Of a stretch of DNA of 64,000 nt, positions 39,011 through 47,430 are shown in pieces. Position numbers and translations under genes: made by a program. Below the pieces are notes generated by a model. The model was not told where the DNA came from. It did no database searches and saw only the letters and a program-made list of their open reading frames with translations. Where the stretch lies: NCBI GenBank assembly GCA_001899175.1, contig MKVH01000024.1:248001-312000 (forward strand), read 5' to 3'. The first letter of the stretch is position 1, and each line of letters begins with the position of its first letter. This DNA is from Candidatus Kapaibacterium thiocyanatum (GTDB taxonomy: Bacteria; Bacteroidota; Ignavibacteria; Kapaibacteriales; Kapaibacteriaceae).

Positions 39011-41833
39011 ATGAGCAGGTGGACAATACCTATTCTTTACGTCCTGACATGCCTGATCGTGGCATCCGTTTCCGGTGCCGCGCAGGAAATGGTCGACGTT
39101 CGCCTTACCCAGCCGCCACCCAATCAACTCCGCGTCGCCGATCTCTGGAAGGTCGAACTCAACAACAGAGGAAGAACGACCGTCAGGGTCCGTCTGCATG
39201 GTACGGTCGAAGAGACGTCCGTACCCGACGGCATCATCGCCGATGCCACCACGCGCATCATCGTTCTCGAGCCGGGACGCAAGGTCGTCACCGGAGCCGA
39301 CGTCCAGCCTGTATCCATCGATCAGGCCAATGCCCGTTATCGTGACGCACTGCTGCAGACGGGGAACGTGCCGACGGGCGACTATACGGTATGCTGCGAA
39401 GTGATCTCCGCGGAGACGGAGCAGGTGCTCGGACGCGATTGCAAGTTCATCGTCATCAATCGCATGTCGCAGCCGGTGCTGATCAGCCCGCCCGACGAAT
39501 CCGATATCCAGGAGAAGCTTCCCGTCTTCACGTGGATGGCGAGCGTGCCGCCGGGGCCTGGCCAGCGCATCGCCTACAACCTCCGTATCGTGGAGATCTT
39601 CGGCAAGCAAACGCCGGCCGACGCCATGGCGAGGAATCCCGCATGGTTCGAGGCCAACGGCCTTACGCGCATGCTCCTGCAGTATCCTATATCGTCACGT
39701 GCCTTCGAATACGATCGCAGCTATGCATGGAAGATCACGGCCGTCGAAGATCGTGGGGGCAGGGCCCTCGTCAATCTCGGCGAGAGCGAGATATGGTCGT
39801 TTACGCCGCGTCGTCCGGAACGTGGTGAAGAGGATACGACGGGGACCGGTACAGGAGGCGGTGCAAGGCCGCCCGTGACGAAGGCCGACGAAACGTGTCC
39901 GGGCGAGAACTGGGACTTCGAACTGAAGTCGCTCGCGTGCTGGACGCTCGACGGCGATGCCTTCCGGCGTGGTCCGCAATCGGGAGCCCATCCCGTTCTC
40001 GGAGAACTCGGTCATCATCGCGAGCAATGGGTCACGTCGTACGGCGACGTTCAGGGCGACGCCATGATGGGCGTGATGTATTCCGAAGAATTCCAGATCA
40101 AGAACAGTGCCGTCGGCTTCATCTATGGCGGAACGGCCGCGAACGACGTCGCCGTGGAATTGCTCGTCGAACGTCTGCCGAAGGATACCTTCAAGCTCGA
40201 AACGCGCCGGCTGCCGGAATCGCAGCGTGAATACTACGTGGCGAAGTCGACGGCGATGGACAAGAAGGCGGCGATGTCCGACAGGCTCGCCCCTGTCGAA
40301 TGGGACGTGACGCGCTTCATCAATCGCGCAGCCCGCGTCTATATCAAGGACCAGTCGAAGACGGGGCACCTCAACGTCGATAACTTCCGGTTCTACGACC
40401 TCGAGAAGGGCGATTCCGTCAAGCTTCCGGTGCTCGTGATGGCAGCGGGAGAGAATCATTCGTTGTCGGCAACGCCGGACGAGAAGCCGCCGAAGTCGAT
40501 CCGTGACCAGTTCACGAAGGACATCACGGATCTGAAGGCATCGAGGGCCGCGATCTCCGACGTCCAGGTCGTGAACCAGACGTCGACCAGCATCAAGGGC
40601 CGGCTCTCCACCGTCGCCCAGATGAGCCAGTTCGCGGCAGCGGAAACGATTCCGGAGAACACGCAGGTTCCGGAAATCAGCGGCGTCGAATACAATCCCC
40701 AGGTGATGAGCCAGATGAAGCTCTTCGCGCTGACGCTGCTGGACCCCAAGAACACCGTGTGGGGTTGGGGCAACAACTACAAGCGCGCCGTCGCCAAGGC
40801 CTACGGTGCCATCGTCCAGTCGCCCTCCAAACTCGATGCCACGAAGGTCAAGGACGTCCAGGCACTGGCCGCCGGTATGGCCCAATCCTTCGCCGTCATC
40901 AAGGGCGGTAACGTGAAGGGATGGGGACTCAACGACTACGGACAGATCGGGAACAATACGCGTTCGGACGTCGCCGAACCCACGCAGATCCAGCTTGCCA
41001 ACATCCTCGCAGTATCCACGGGCGCGCGGCACAGTGCGGCCATCAGCACTACCGGCGACGTATGGATGTGGGGCTACAACAGGAACGGCGAACTGGGCAC
41101 GTGGCTCACGCAGAGTTTCAATGCCACGACGGGGCAGGTGGACGGAGTGCTGCACGTGCTGAAGCCGTTCAAGCACTTCGTGCTGAGAGGGGCCCGTTCG
41201 GTCTCCTGCGGTGGCGCGCACACGGCCAGCGCCTCGCTCGCCGGGGAAGTCTATTGCTGGGGCGCCAATACGTACGGTCAGTGCGGGGGGGATCCCGACG
41301 AAGGCAGCGTGACGTGGCCATCGAAGATCGTCTTCCCCGTTCAGCGTCCGCAGATCACCAACGTTTCGTGCGGAGACTTCCATACGCTCGCCCTCGGTGC
41401 CAACGGCAGCGTGTGGGCATGGGGAGGTAATGCGAGCGGTCAGCTCGGTGACGGTACGACGAAGGACCGCACGCAGGCCGTCCAGGTGAAGGGCCTGAAA
41501 GGCATCAAGGCCATCGCTGCCGGTAGCACGTTCTCCCTCGCTCTCGACTCGACGGGAACCGTATGGGCCTGGGGTAACAATTCCGTCGGCCAGCTCGGCG
41601 ACGGTACCAGGGTAGGCCGCCGTGAACCCGTCAAGGTTTCCCGTCTCGATGCCGTGACCGGCATCGTGGCCGGTGGTGCGCATGCCATGGCCGTCCGTAT
41701 CGACGGCGGTCTGTGGACGTGGGGCACCAACGAATACGGTCAGCTCGGCGAAGGGGACGTCGTCAATCTCGCGCCGACACCTGCCGATCCGCCGATAGGA
41801 CCGCTTCGTGTCGAACGTCTGGCCGCACCATAA
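39011..41833 (+). CDS. Secreted RCC1-repeat beta-propeller protein with Ig/FN3-like N-terminal domains
   Basis: The 940-residue protein has a signal peptide (WTIPILYVLTCLIVASVSGAAQ). Residues about 25-150 and 155-270 are beta-sandwich-like (LISPPDESDIQEKLPVFTW, YAWKITAVEDRGG). A cysteine-containing lectin-like region with NWDFELKSLACWTLDGDAF and VYIKDQSKTGHLNVDNFRFYD spans about 300-470, and a Gln/Thr-rich linker reaches about 575. The last 360 residues are RCC1 repeats (VWGWGNN, VKGWGLNDYGQIG, VWMWGYNRNGELG, VYCWGANTYGQCG, VWAWGGNASGQLG, VWAWGNNSVGQLG, LWTWGTNEYGQLG): seven copies, enough for one closed seven-bladed propeller. No T9SS sorting domain is seen at the C-terminus. It is divergent from the giant-protein operon and 23 bases upstream of the barrel gene. 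Confidence 0.85.
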   Translation: MSRWTIPILYVLTCLIVASVSGAAQEMVDVRLTQPPPNQLRVADLWKVELNNRGRTTVRVRLHGTVEETSVPDGIIADATTRIIVLEPGRKVVTGADVQPVSIDQANARYRDALLQTGNVPTGDYTVCCEVISAETEQVLGRDCKFIVINRMSQPVLISPPDESDIQEKLPVFTWMASVPPGPGQRIAYNLRIVEIFGKQTPADAMARNPAWFEANGLTRMLLQYPISSRAFEYDRSYAWKITAVEDRGGRALVNLGESEIWSFTPRRPERGEEDTTGTGTGGGARPPVTKADETCPGENWDFELKSLACWTLDGDAFRRGPQSGAHPVLGELGHHREQWVTSYGDVQGDAMMGVMYSEEFQIKNSAVGFIYGGTAANDVAVELLVERLPKDTFKLETRRLPESQREYYVAKSTAMDKKAAMSDRLAPVEWDVTRFINRAARVYIKDQSKTGHLNVDNFRFYDLEKGDSVKLPVLVMAAGENHSLSATPDEKPPKSIRDQFTKDITDLKASRAAISDVQVVNQTSTSIKGRLSTVAQMSQFAAAETIPENTQVPEISGVEYNPQVMSQMKLFALTLLDPKNTVWGWGNNYKRAVAKAYGAIVQSPSKLDATKVKDVQALAAGMAQSFAVIKGGNVKGWGLNDYGQIGNNTRSDVAEPTQIQLANILAVSTGARHSAAISTTGDVWMWGYNRNGELGTWLTQSFNATTGQVDGVLHVLKPFKHFVLRGARSVSCGGAHTASASLAGEVYCWGANTYGQCGGDPDEGSVTWPSKIVFPVQRPQITNVSCGDFHTLALGANGSVWAWGGNASGQLGDGTTKDRTQAVQVKGLKGIKAIAAGSTFSLALDSTGTVWAWGNNSVGQLGDGTRVGRREPVKVSRLDAVTGIVAGGAHAMAVRIDGGLWTWGTNEYGQLGEGDVVNLAPTPADPPIGPLRVERLAAP

Positions 41834-41856
41834 TCGTCAACCATAGATCACTCGCC

Positions 41857-43800
41857 GTGCGCCATCTTCCCCGGTCGATCGGAATGGTCGTGATGTGTCT
41901 GTTCTGCGCCATTCCCGTACGAGCCCAGTTCTTCGTGTTCGGTGCGGACAAGGGCGAAGCCCCCGTGATGTTCACGGGTGGTTATCGCATTCTCGGACAG
42001 GCCTCCAACAGACAGGGGAGTTTCCAGGAAAAGCCTCCGGATCTCTGGCGTATGGAGCTGAATCCGACGCTGACGATCTACGGAGTGCCGATCACGGCCA
42101 ACATCCTGATGAGCAGCGAGCAGTCGGGAATACGGCAGGACATCAATGCCTTCTCGCTGATGCTGGATCCCGATGCCATCAAGCGCATCGTCACGCAGCG
42201 TGCCTACCGCATGCTGGAGGACTTCGCCAGAAGCGAGAGCGGTGAGCTTCTCGAGAACTACGATGCCGTGCGTGACTCGCTCGCACAGTACGATCCGGAA
42301 CGGCTCAAGCAACTGGATGCCGTACGCAAGGTTCAGGAGATGCGCGACGTAGCCAATGGCGACGTCACGGGGTATACGTCCTATCTCCAGCAGCTCGGCA
42401 TCATGTCCGACGCGGAGGAATTCATCAGCCACCTGCCGACCGTCGGTGTAGGAACGGTATTCCCGGTCTTCTCTCCGATCACGGTGAGCGGCATACGTCT
42501 CCAGGGTGGCAGTCTGGAATGGAATCCGGGCTGGTTCTATATCCATCTCGCGACCGGCACGACACAGGCGCCGCTGACACGCCTCGATACCTTCCGTCTC
42601 GACTCGGGTCTGTATGCCAACTACGATCAATCGTCGTTCGGACGCCGCCTGACTGCGGCCAAGGTCGGTTTCGGACGCAAGGATGGTCCGCACATCTTCT
42701 TCACCGGCGTCTATACCATCGATGACAGGACGAGCCTGTCGATCGTCGATTCCAACACGTCGCTGACACCGCAGAAGAACATGCTCGGAGGACTCGACTT
42801 CAAGGTCGAACCCATCGAAGGTATATGGAGCCTGCAGGCCGAGGCGGCGCTGTCGCTCACTGCCGGTGATCAGAACGCTCCGCAGTTCGCATCGAAGGAT
42901 ATTCCGCAATTCCTTCTCGACCTCGTCGACGGTTCGTCGTCGACCTACGTGGACTGGGCCCTGACGGCCGCCACGACGGTCAACGTCCGCAGCAGCGGCA
43001 CCAAGTTGTCCGCCTCCGTACGGCGCGTCGGACCCGGCTTCCGCGCCCTTGGTGTACCGAACCTCCGAACCGACATCTTCCGCTACGATGCGCGCGTCGA
43101 CCAGGCCCTCTGGAAACGGCAGATGACGGTGGGATTGTTCATGCGCCGCGACCGGGACAATCTCATACCCTGGAAGCGTGCCACGAGTACGATCACGAGC
43201 ATCGGTGCGACACTCGGCCTCAATATCCGCAAGTGGCCCTACCTGCGTCTGTCGTATGCACCGTACGTTCAGGAGAGCGATGCGACCAATCCGCTCCTGC
43301 AGTACGTCAACCGTACGACGATGATCACGGCCGCTTCGGGCTACAGCTACCGCATCGGTGAACTCGGTGCCGGAACCAACCTCAACGTGGCCACGCAGAA
43401 CAGCGAGACGAAGGGCAATCTCTACGACTACAGGGTCACGAGCATCAATCTCTCGCAGAACCTGTCACTCGAGATTCCGCTGACGCTCGGACTCGGCCTG
43501 GGCTACATCGTGCAGACCAGCGAGCAGGCGGGACGCAATACGATCTATACCGTCGATGGCTCGGCGTCGTACTACTTCTTCGACGTCGTGAATACCAGTG
43601 GTGGACTGACCGTCGCCATGGACGATACCTACGGCACGCGGACGGGCTTCTTCCTCGGCGTGAACGCTCCCTTGTGGGAATATGCCGTCGTCGACCTCCG
43701 TGTGGAGCGTAATCTCTTCAACGAACGCGTCACACCTGCCGTCCTCGGTGGCACGTATCAGGAGAACATCGTCCGCCTCTCGATTTCACGGAGCTGGTAG
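41857..43800 (+). CDS. Outer-membrane beta-barrel protein
   Basis: The protein has about 647 residues. The proposed GTG start gives a regular signal peptide (RHLPRSIGMVVMCLFCAIPVRAQ, cut after residue 24); ATG 41884 is an alternative with a shorter N-region. A periplasmic helical segment rich in Asp and Arg (about 110-190: LMLDPDAIKRIVTQRAYRML, LEDFARSESGELLENYDAVR) interrupts an otherwise beta-stranded sequence. The C-terminal 300 residues alternate in the manner of a barrel (FLGVNAPLWEYAVVDLRVER) and end VRLSISRSW; a terminal aromatic residue is the usual BAM recognition signal. It is co-transcribed with the RCC1 gene. A role as outer-membrane port or anchor for the neighbouring secreted proteins is inference. 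Confidence 0.8.
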   Translation: MRHLPRSIGMVVMCLFCAIPVRAQFFVFGADKGEAPVMFTGGYRILGQASNRQGSFQEKPPDLWRMELNPTLTIYGVPITANILMSSEQSGIRQDINAFSLMLDPDAIKRIVTQRAYRMLEDFARSESGELLENYDAVRDSLAQYDPERLKQLDAVRKVQEMRDVANGDVTGYTSYLQQLGIMSDAEEFISHLPTVGVGTVFPVFSPITVSGIRLQGGSLEWNPGWFYIHLATGTTQAPLTRLDTFRLDSGLYANYDQSSFGRRLTAAKVGFGRKDGPHIFFTGVYTIDDRTSLSIVDSNTSLTPQKNMLGGLDFKVEPIEGIWSLQAEAALSLTAGDQNAPQFASKDIPQFLLDLVDGSSSTYVDWALTAATTVNVRSSGTKLSASVRRVGPGFRALGVPNLRTDIFRYDARVDQALWKRQMTVGLFMRRDRDNLIPWKRATSTITSIGATLGLNIRKWPYLRLSYAPYVQESDATNPLLQYVNRTTMITAASGYSYRIGELGAGTNLNVATQNSETKGNLYDYRVTSINLSQNLSLEIPLTLGLGLGYIVQTSEQAGRNTIYTVDGSASYYFFDVVNTSGGLTVAMDDTYGTRTGFFLGVNAPLWEYAVVDLRVERNLFNERVTPAVLGGTYQENIVRLSISRSW

Positions 43801-43864
43801 GAGCCATGCGCTGAAGCCGGTCATCGGCGCGATGCGATCATCCACCTCGATACATCGTCATCCT

Positions 43865-43879
43865 GACGGATGATCCGTC
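43865..43879. terminator. Short palindrome between convergent genes
   Basis: GACGGAT-G-ATCCGTC is a perfect 7-base palindrome in the 187-base gap between the barrel gene and the convergent chaperone gene. It may be part of a shared terminator; no T-run follows. Nothing else was seen in the gap. Confidence 0.25.
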
Positions 43880-43987
43880 GACGAATCCGGACGTGCGGGA
43901 CATCGGACCTGTGGTGTGTCGTCGGGATCGACGAAGCTGCGGAGGGTCTCCCGAAGTCCGTGCGGACATCGTCGTGAGCGAACGACG

Positions 43988-45301
43988 TTACTGCTTGATT
44001 TCCCAGTACAGCGTGCGGCGCAGCTCCTTGATCCATTCCTGTTCCTGACGCTGCTTCTTCTCCATGGCGGCCATCTGCTCGATGAGCTTGATGTCTTCCT
44101 GGAGTGTCGGCTTGTGCTCGGGAACGAGCTGCTTGCGGTACATGATGTGGAAGCCCGGCTTCGTAGGGTCGGCTGCGTAGGGCATCGGATCGCTCATGCC
44201 GCCATCCTTCAGGTTGACGATGACGGAGCGCATGTCTTCGGGAAGGCGGGCGAGATCGACCTGGCCCATGGAGCCGCCGAAGCCCATCGTTTCCTTTTCT
44301 TCGGAGAACTGGCGTGCGGCGTCTTCGAAGCTCATTCCTTCCTCGATCTTCTTCTTGACGTCGAGCAGGGCTTCGCGGGCGCGGTCACGATCGCTGTCCG
44401 ACTGGCCTACGCGCAGCAGGATATGACGGCAGTTGATGGCCGAAGTGTTCTTGTCGATCAACTGGATGATATGATAGCCGAAGGGCGTTTCCACGGGCTG
44501 GGAAATCTCGTTCGGCTGCATGGCGAAGGCTACCGCTTCGAAGGCGGGAACGAACTTGCCCTTCTCGACGAAGCCCAGGTCGCCACCGTTGCTCGCCGTG
44601 CCGGGGTCTGCACTGTAGCGGCGGGCGAAGTCGGAGAACGATCCGCCCTTGAGGATGGAGTCGCGGATACGCAGGGCCAGACCGTAGGTCTCCTTCTTCT
44701 GATCGTCGGAGGCCTTGATGTACTTCACGATGTGGGCGAGCTCAACGCGTGCCGGAACGTTCTGGAGCGAGTCGAGATAGCGGCCGTAGAAGTCTTCCAC
44801 TTCGGCACGCGAGGCCTTGACGTTGCCGAAGCGTTCGTTGCGGATCTTCTCGGCGAGGATCTGCTTGCGGATCTCCTCGCGGAATTCGCGGCGGATCCGT
44901 GCCATGGACATGCCGTAGATGTCTTCGATGCGTTTTTCCGAGCCGAACTGCTGGACCAGCATCTGGATCTGGTAATCCATGCGCTGCGTCACCTCGTCGT
45001 CGGATGCCGTCACCGAGTCCTCCAGGGCCTTGGACACGACCAGACGCTCGTTGATCAGGGCGTCGAGGATGTACTGCCGCAGCTTGGGGTCGTTACGGTC
45101 GATCTTCGGATCCCGTTGTGCCAGCAGCTCTATCTGGCCGTCCACGTCGGACTTCAGCACGATCTCCTTCCCGACCACGGCGACGATGCGCTCCACGGCA
45201 TTGGGTTGTGCGATGGCAAGAGGGCCTGCCAGGGCGAACAGGACGACGATGATGACGATGCGGTGCATGGACGGCCTCAGAGGCGGAACAACGTTGATCA
45301 T
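43988..45301 (-). CDS. Periplasmic SurA-like chaperone / peptidyl-prolyl isomerase
   Basis: The 437-residue protein has a signal peptide (HRIVIIVVLFALAGPLAIAQ). The SurA N-terminal chaperone region follows (VERIVAVVGKEIVLKSDVDGQIELLAQ, DALINERLVVSKALED, RRIRREFREEIRKQILAEKIR), then two parvulin domains: about 190-290 (ELAHIVKYIK, NGGDLGFVEKGKFVPAFEAVAFAM, PFGYHIIQL) and 300-395 (CRHILLRVG, GGSMGQVDLARLP, GFHIMYRKQ). SurA escorts unfolded outer-membrane proteins to the BAM complex. Start is in an ATGA overlap with the preceding PPIase gene; ATG 45268 is an alternative. It suits the barrel proteins encoded nearby. Confidence 0.9.
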   Translation of the reverse strand: MINVVPPLRPSMHRIVIIVVLFALAGPLAIAQPNAVERIVAVVGKEIVLKSDVDGQIELLAQRDPKIDRNDPKLRQYILDALINERLVVSKALEDSVTASDDEVTQRMDYQIQMLVQQFGSEKRIEDIYGMSMARIRREFREEIRKQILAEKIRNERFGNVKASRAEVEDFYGRYLDSLQNVPARVELAHIVKYIKASDDQKKETYGLALRIRDSILKGGSFSDFARRYSADPGTASNGGDLGFVEKGKFVPAFEAVAFAMQPNEISQPVETPFGYHIIQLIDKNTSAINCRHILLRVGQSDSDRDRAREALLDVKKKIEEGMSFEDAARQFSEEKETMGFGGSMGQVDLARLPEDMRSVIVNLKDGGMSDPMPYAADPTKPGFHIMYRKQLVPEHKPTLQEDIKLIEQMAAMEKKQRQEQEWIKELRRTLYWEIKQ

Positions 45302-47385
45302 TTCCTGGAATACAGCGAATCAAGGGCCTTCTGATTGTATACGACCGGGAATCGTTTCCGGACGTCGGACAGCCAGATCTCCTGGAGACGCTTCTGGAGC
45401 GCATCCTGATAGGCGGGTGCGAGCTCGGGCAGGGCTTCGTCGAAGCTTCGTACGTGCGGCGGTTCGATGGCATCGACACGGATGATGCTGTACCCCTTCT
45501 CTTCCTCGAAGGGACCGATGACGGTGCCGGCGAGAGCGTTGACGCTTTCGGCCTTCTGGGCCAGCTTCGACGTGCGGGGTGCGAGGGCTCCCATGTTGCC
45601 GTTCTTGTCGCGCAGGCCTTCGCGCTGCGTGAATTCACCGGCCAGTTTCGCGATGTCCTCGCCCTTGTCGATACGGCTGCGGAGGGCCTTGGCCATGGAA
45701 TCGTTCAGCGTGTGGATTTCCGTGATGCGGTAGCGACGGTCGGACATCCAGCGTGCCTTCGTGGTGTCGTAGAAGACCCGTGCATCGGCCGTATCGAAGC
45801 GCAGCTTGCTCCATACTTCCTGTTCTTCGACCTTGAAGAGCAGGATGCCGTCGTTGAATTCCTGCATGAGGGCTGCGAAGTCGGGATAGCTCTTCTCGAG
45901 GTTCTTCGTCGCTTCCTCGACGAGCAGGGGGTCGGTCATCTTGTTCAGGGCCCGTTCGAAGCCGGCCCGATTCAGCGTATAGCCGCGCATGTCGAGGCGG
46001 CGGCGCAGCGAATCGGTGAACATGGCCACGGTATAGGTGATGCGGGGCGAGGAATAGAGCGTCTGCGGATTGAGTTCCACGGGAATCGTACGTGTCCACG
46101 ACGTATCCTGCGTGTTCTTCGTCGTGTCGATGGCGTGCATGAGCCGGTCGTAGACGGAAACGTTCCAGGCCCAGTTCCAGGCCTTCTTCAGGGAGTCGAT
46201 CAGGACACGCTTGTCTTCTTCGAAGTAGAGGCGGCGGTAGACGCGCTTCGCATTGTCCTTTTCCAGTTGGACATCGGGGAGCTTCGTGGAGTCGCGGCGG
46301 ACGATGTGCGTGCCGAAGAGGGTCTTCACCTTGCCGCTGATCTCCCCATCCTTCAGTCCGAAGACGGCTTCTTCGAAGGCCGGCACGAGGCGCGAGCCGT
46401 TGGCTTCGAGACCGCCGGAACGGGAATAGGGGCTGCCGAGGTAGCCTCCCTTGGCGCCCGAGGCCTTGTCGTCGGAGAATTTCTCCGCGAGCTGACCGAA
46501 GAGGACGTCCTGGTTCGGCGCCTTGCGCAGGACGGCGATCAGGGAGTCGGCCAGGCGCTCCGTGGCCACCGAGTCACGCTCGTCCTTGGCCTGGAGCAGG
46601 ATATGGCGGAACTTCACGAGGGCGCGCGGTTCTTCGCGCTTGACCTTGACGATGAAGTAGCCGAAGCGCGACTTCACGGGCGACTGCGAGAACGTGCCCG
46701 GTGCGACGCGATAAGCCTCGTCTTCCACGACCTTGATGATGGAACCGCCGGAGATCCAGGGCAGGGAACCGCCATTGGCACCCGTTTCCTTGTCGTCCGA
46801 CGAATCGCGTGCGAGTTTCTCGAAGTCGGCCCCACCGTTCAGCATGGTGATCAGGCGCTGGGCCTTCCGGTAGCTGACGAGGGTGTCGAGGGTCTTCGTT
46901 TCGGGATTGTTGACGGCGCAGAGGATGATGTTGAGCTGGATTTCCTTCAGACGGCGCTTCGCCAGCTCATCGGTGCGCTGGTCGGCGATCTTCTTGTCGA
47001 AGAAATACGTTTCGGCAAGGAGCTTGCGGTTGTTGCCGATGTCGGCCTTCACGGCCGAATCCTTGTCGACACCGCGTTCGCGGGCATTCAGCACCTTCAG
47101 GCGATAGTTCGTGTACAGGCGCAGGAACTCCATTGCCGTGTCGCGGGGAATCGAAGAGAACTTCGTTTCGCGGCGATTCATGTTCTTCTGGAAAGCTCGT
47201 TCCACCTCGGCATACGTCACCTGTTCCGGGCCTACGGTGGCCAGGATGAGGGGAGACGTGTTGCCGGCAGTAACTGCCGGAGCTGCGACCTTCGACGCCT
47301 TCTTGCCCTTCTGTGCCTGAAGCGGCTGTACGGCGGTGAGTGCAGCGATGCTGAAGAGGATGCTCAACGTGCGTGCCGTCGACAT
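45298..47385 (-). CDS. Periplasmic multi-parvulin peptidyl-prolyl isomerase
   Basis: The 695-residue protein has a signal peptide (TLSILFSIAALTAVQPLQAQ) and a lysine-rich N-terminus. After a SurA/PpiD-like N-terminal region come parvulin-type domains at about 195-300 (LNGGADFEKLARDSSDD, GGSLPWISGGSI) and 305-415 (FRHILLQAKDERDS, GGYLGSPYSRSGG, FGTHIVRRDS), and a third divergent one near 540-650 (GEDIAKLAGEFTQREG, GNMGALAPRTSKLAQKAE, GYSIIRVDAIEPP). It is larger than SurA or PrsA and may be a PpiD/SurA hybrid for folding exported proteins. ATG 47385 has GAGGAG upstream, and a TAACTTTG element lies 36 bases before the ATG. Confidence 0.85.
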   Translation of the reverse strand: MSTARTLSILFSIAALTAVQPLQAQKGKKASKVAAPAVTAGNTSPLILATVGPEQVTYAEVERAFQKNMNRRETKFSSIPRDTAMEFLRLYTNYRLKVLNARERGVDKDSAVKADIGNNRKLLAETYFFDKKIADQRTDELAKRRLKEIQLNIILCAVNNPETKTLDTLVSYRKAQRLITMLNGGADFEKLARDSSDDKETGANGGSLPWISGGSIIKVVEDEAYRVAPGTFSQSPVKSRFGYFIVKVKREEPRALVKFRHILLQAKDERDSVATERLADSLIAVLRKAPNQDVLFGQLAEKFSDDKASGAKGGYLGSPYSRSGGLEANGSRLVPAFEEAVFGLKDGEISGKVKTLFGTHIVRRDSTKLPDVQLEKDNAKRVYRRLYFEEDKRVLIDSLKKAWNWAWNVSVYDRLMHAIDTTKNTQDTSWTRTIPVELNPQTLYSSPRITYTVAMFTDSLRRRLDMRGYTLNRAGFERALNKMTDPLLVEEATKNLEKSYPDFAALMQEFNDGILLFKVEEQEVWSKLRFDTADARVFYDTTKARWMSDRRYRITEIHTLNDSMAKALRSRIDKGEDIAKLAGEFTQREGLRDKNGNMGALAPRTSKLAQKAESVNALAGTVIGPFEEEKGYSIIRVDAIEPPHVRSFDEALPELAPAYQDALQKRLQEIWLSDVRKRFPVVYNQKALDSLYSRK

Positions 47386-47421
47386 CAACTCTGACTCCTC
47401 GTAAATGTTCGAACAAGACCA

Positions 47422-47429
47422 CAAAGTTA
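47422..47429 (-). promoter_or_regulatory. Bacteroidota-type -7 promoter of the PPIase pair
   Basis: The minus strand reads TAACTTTG, an exact TAnnTTTG match, between murC and the multi-parvulin gene. The predicted leader is about 30 bases and includes the GAGGAG ribosome-binding site, so this is the best-formed conventional promoter in the window. Confidence 0.6.
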
Positions 47430-47430
47430 G

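Noticed and set aside
29351-43800. Interpretation of the giant-protein locus as a Tc toxin or contractile injection system
   Set aside because: Sizes and the RCC1 repeats recall toxin complexes, but no sheath, tube, baseplate, Rhs core or toxin-domain motif was seen.
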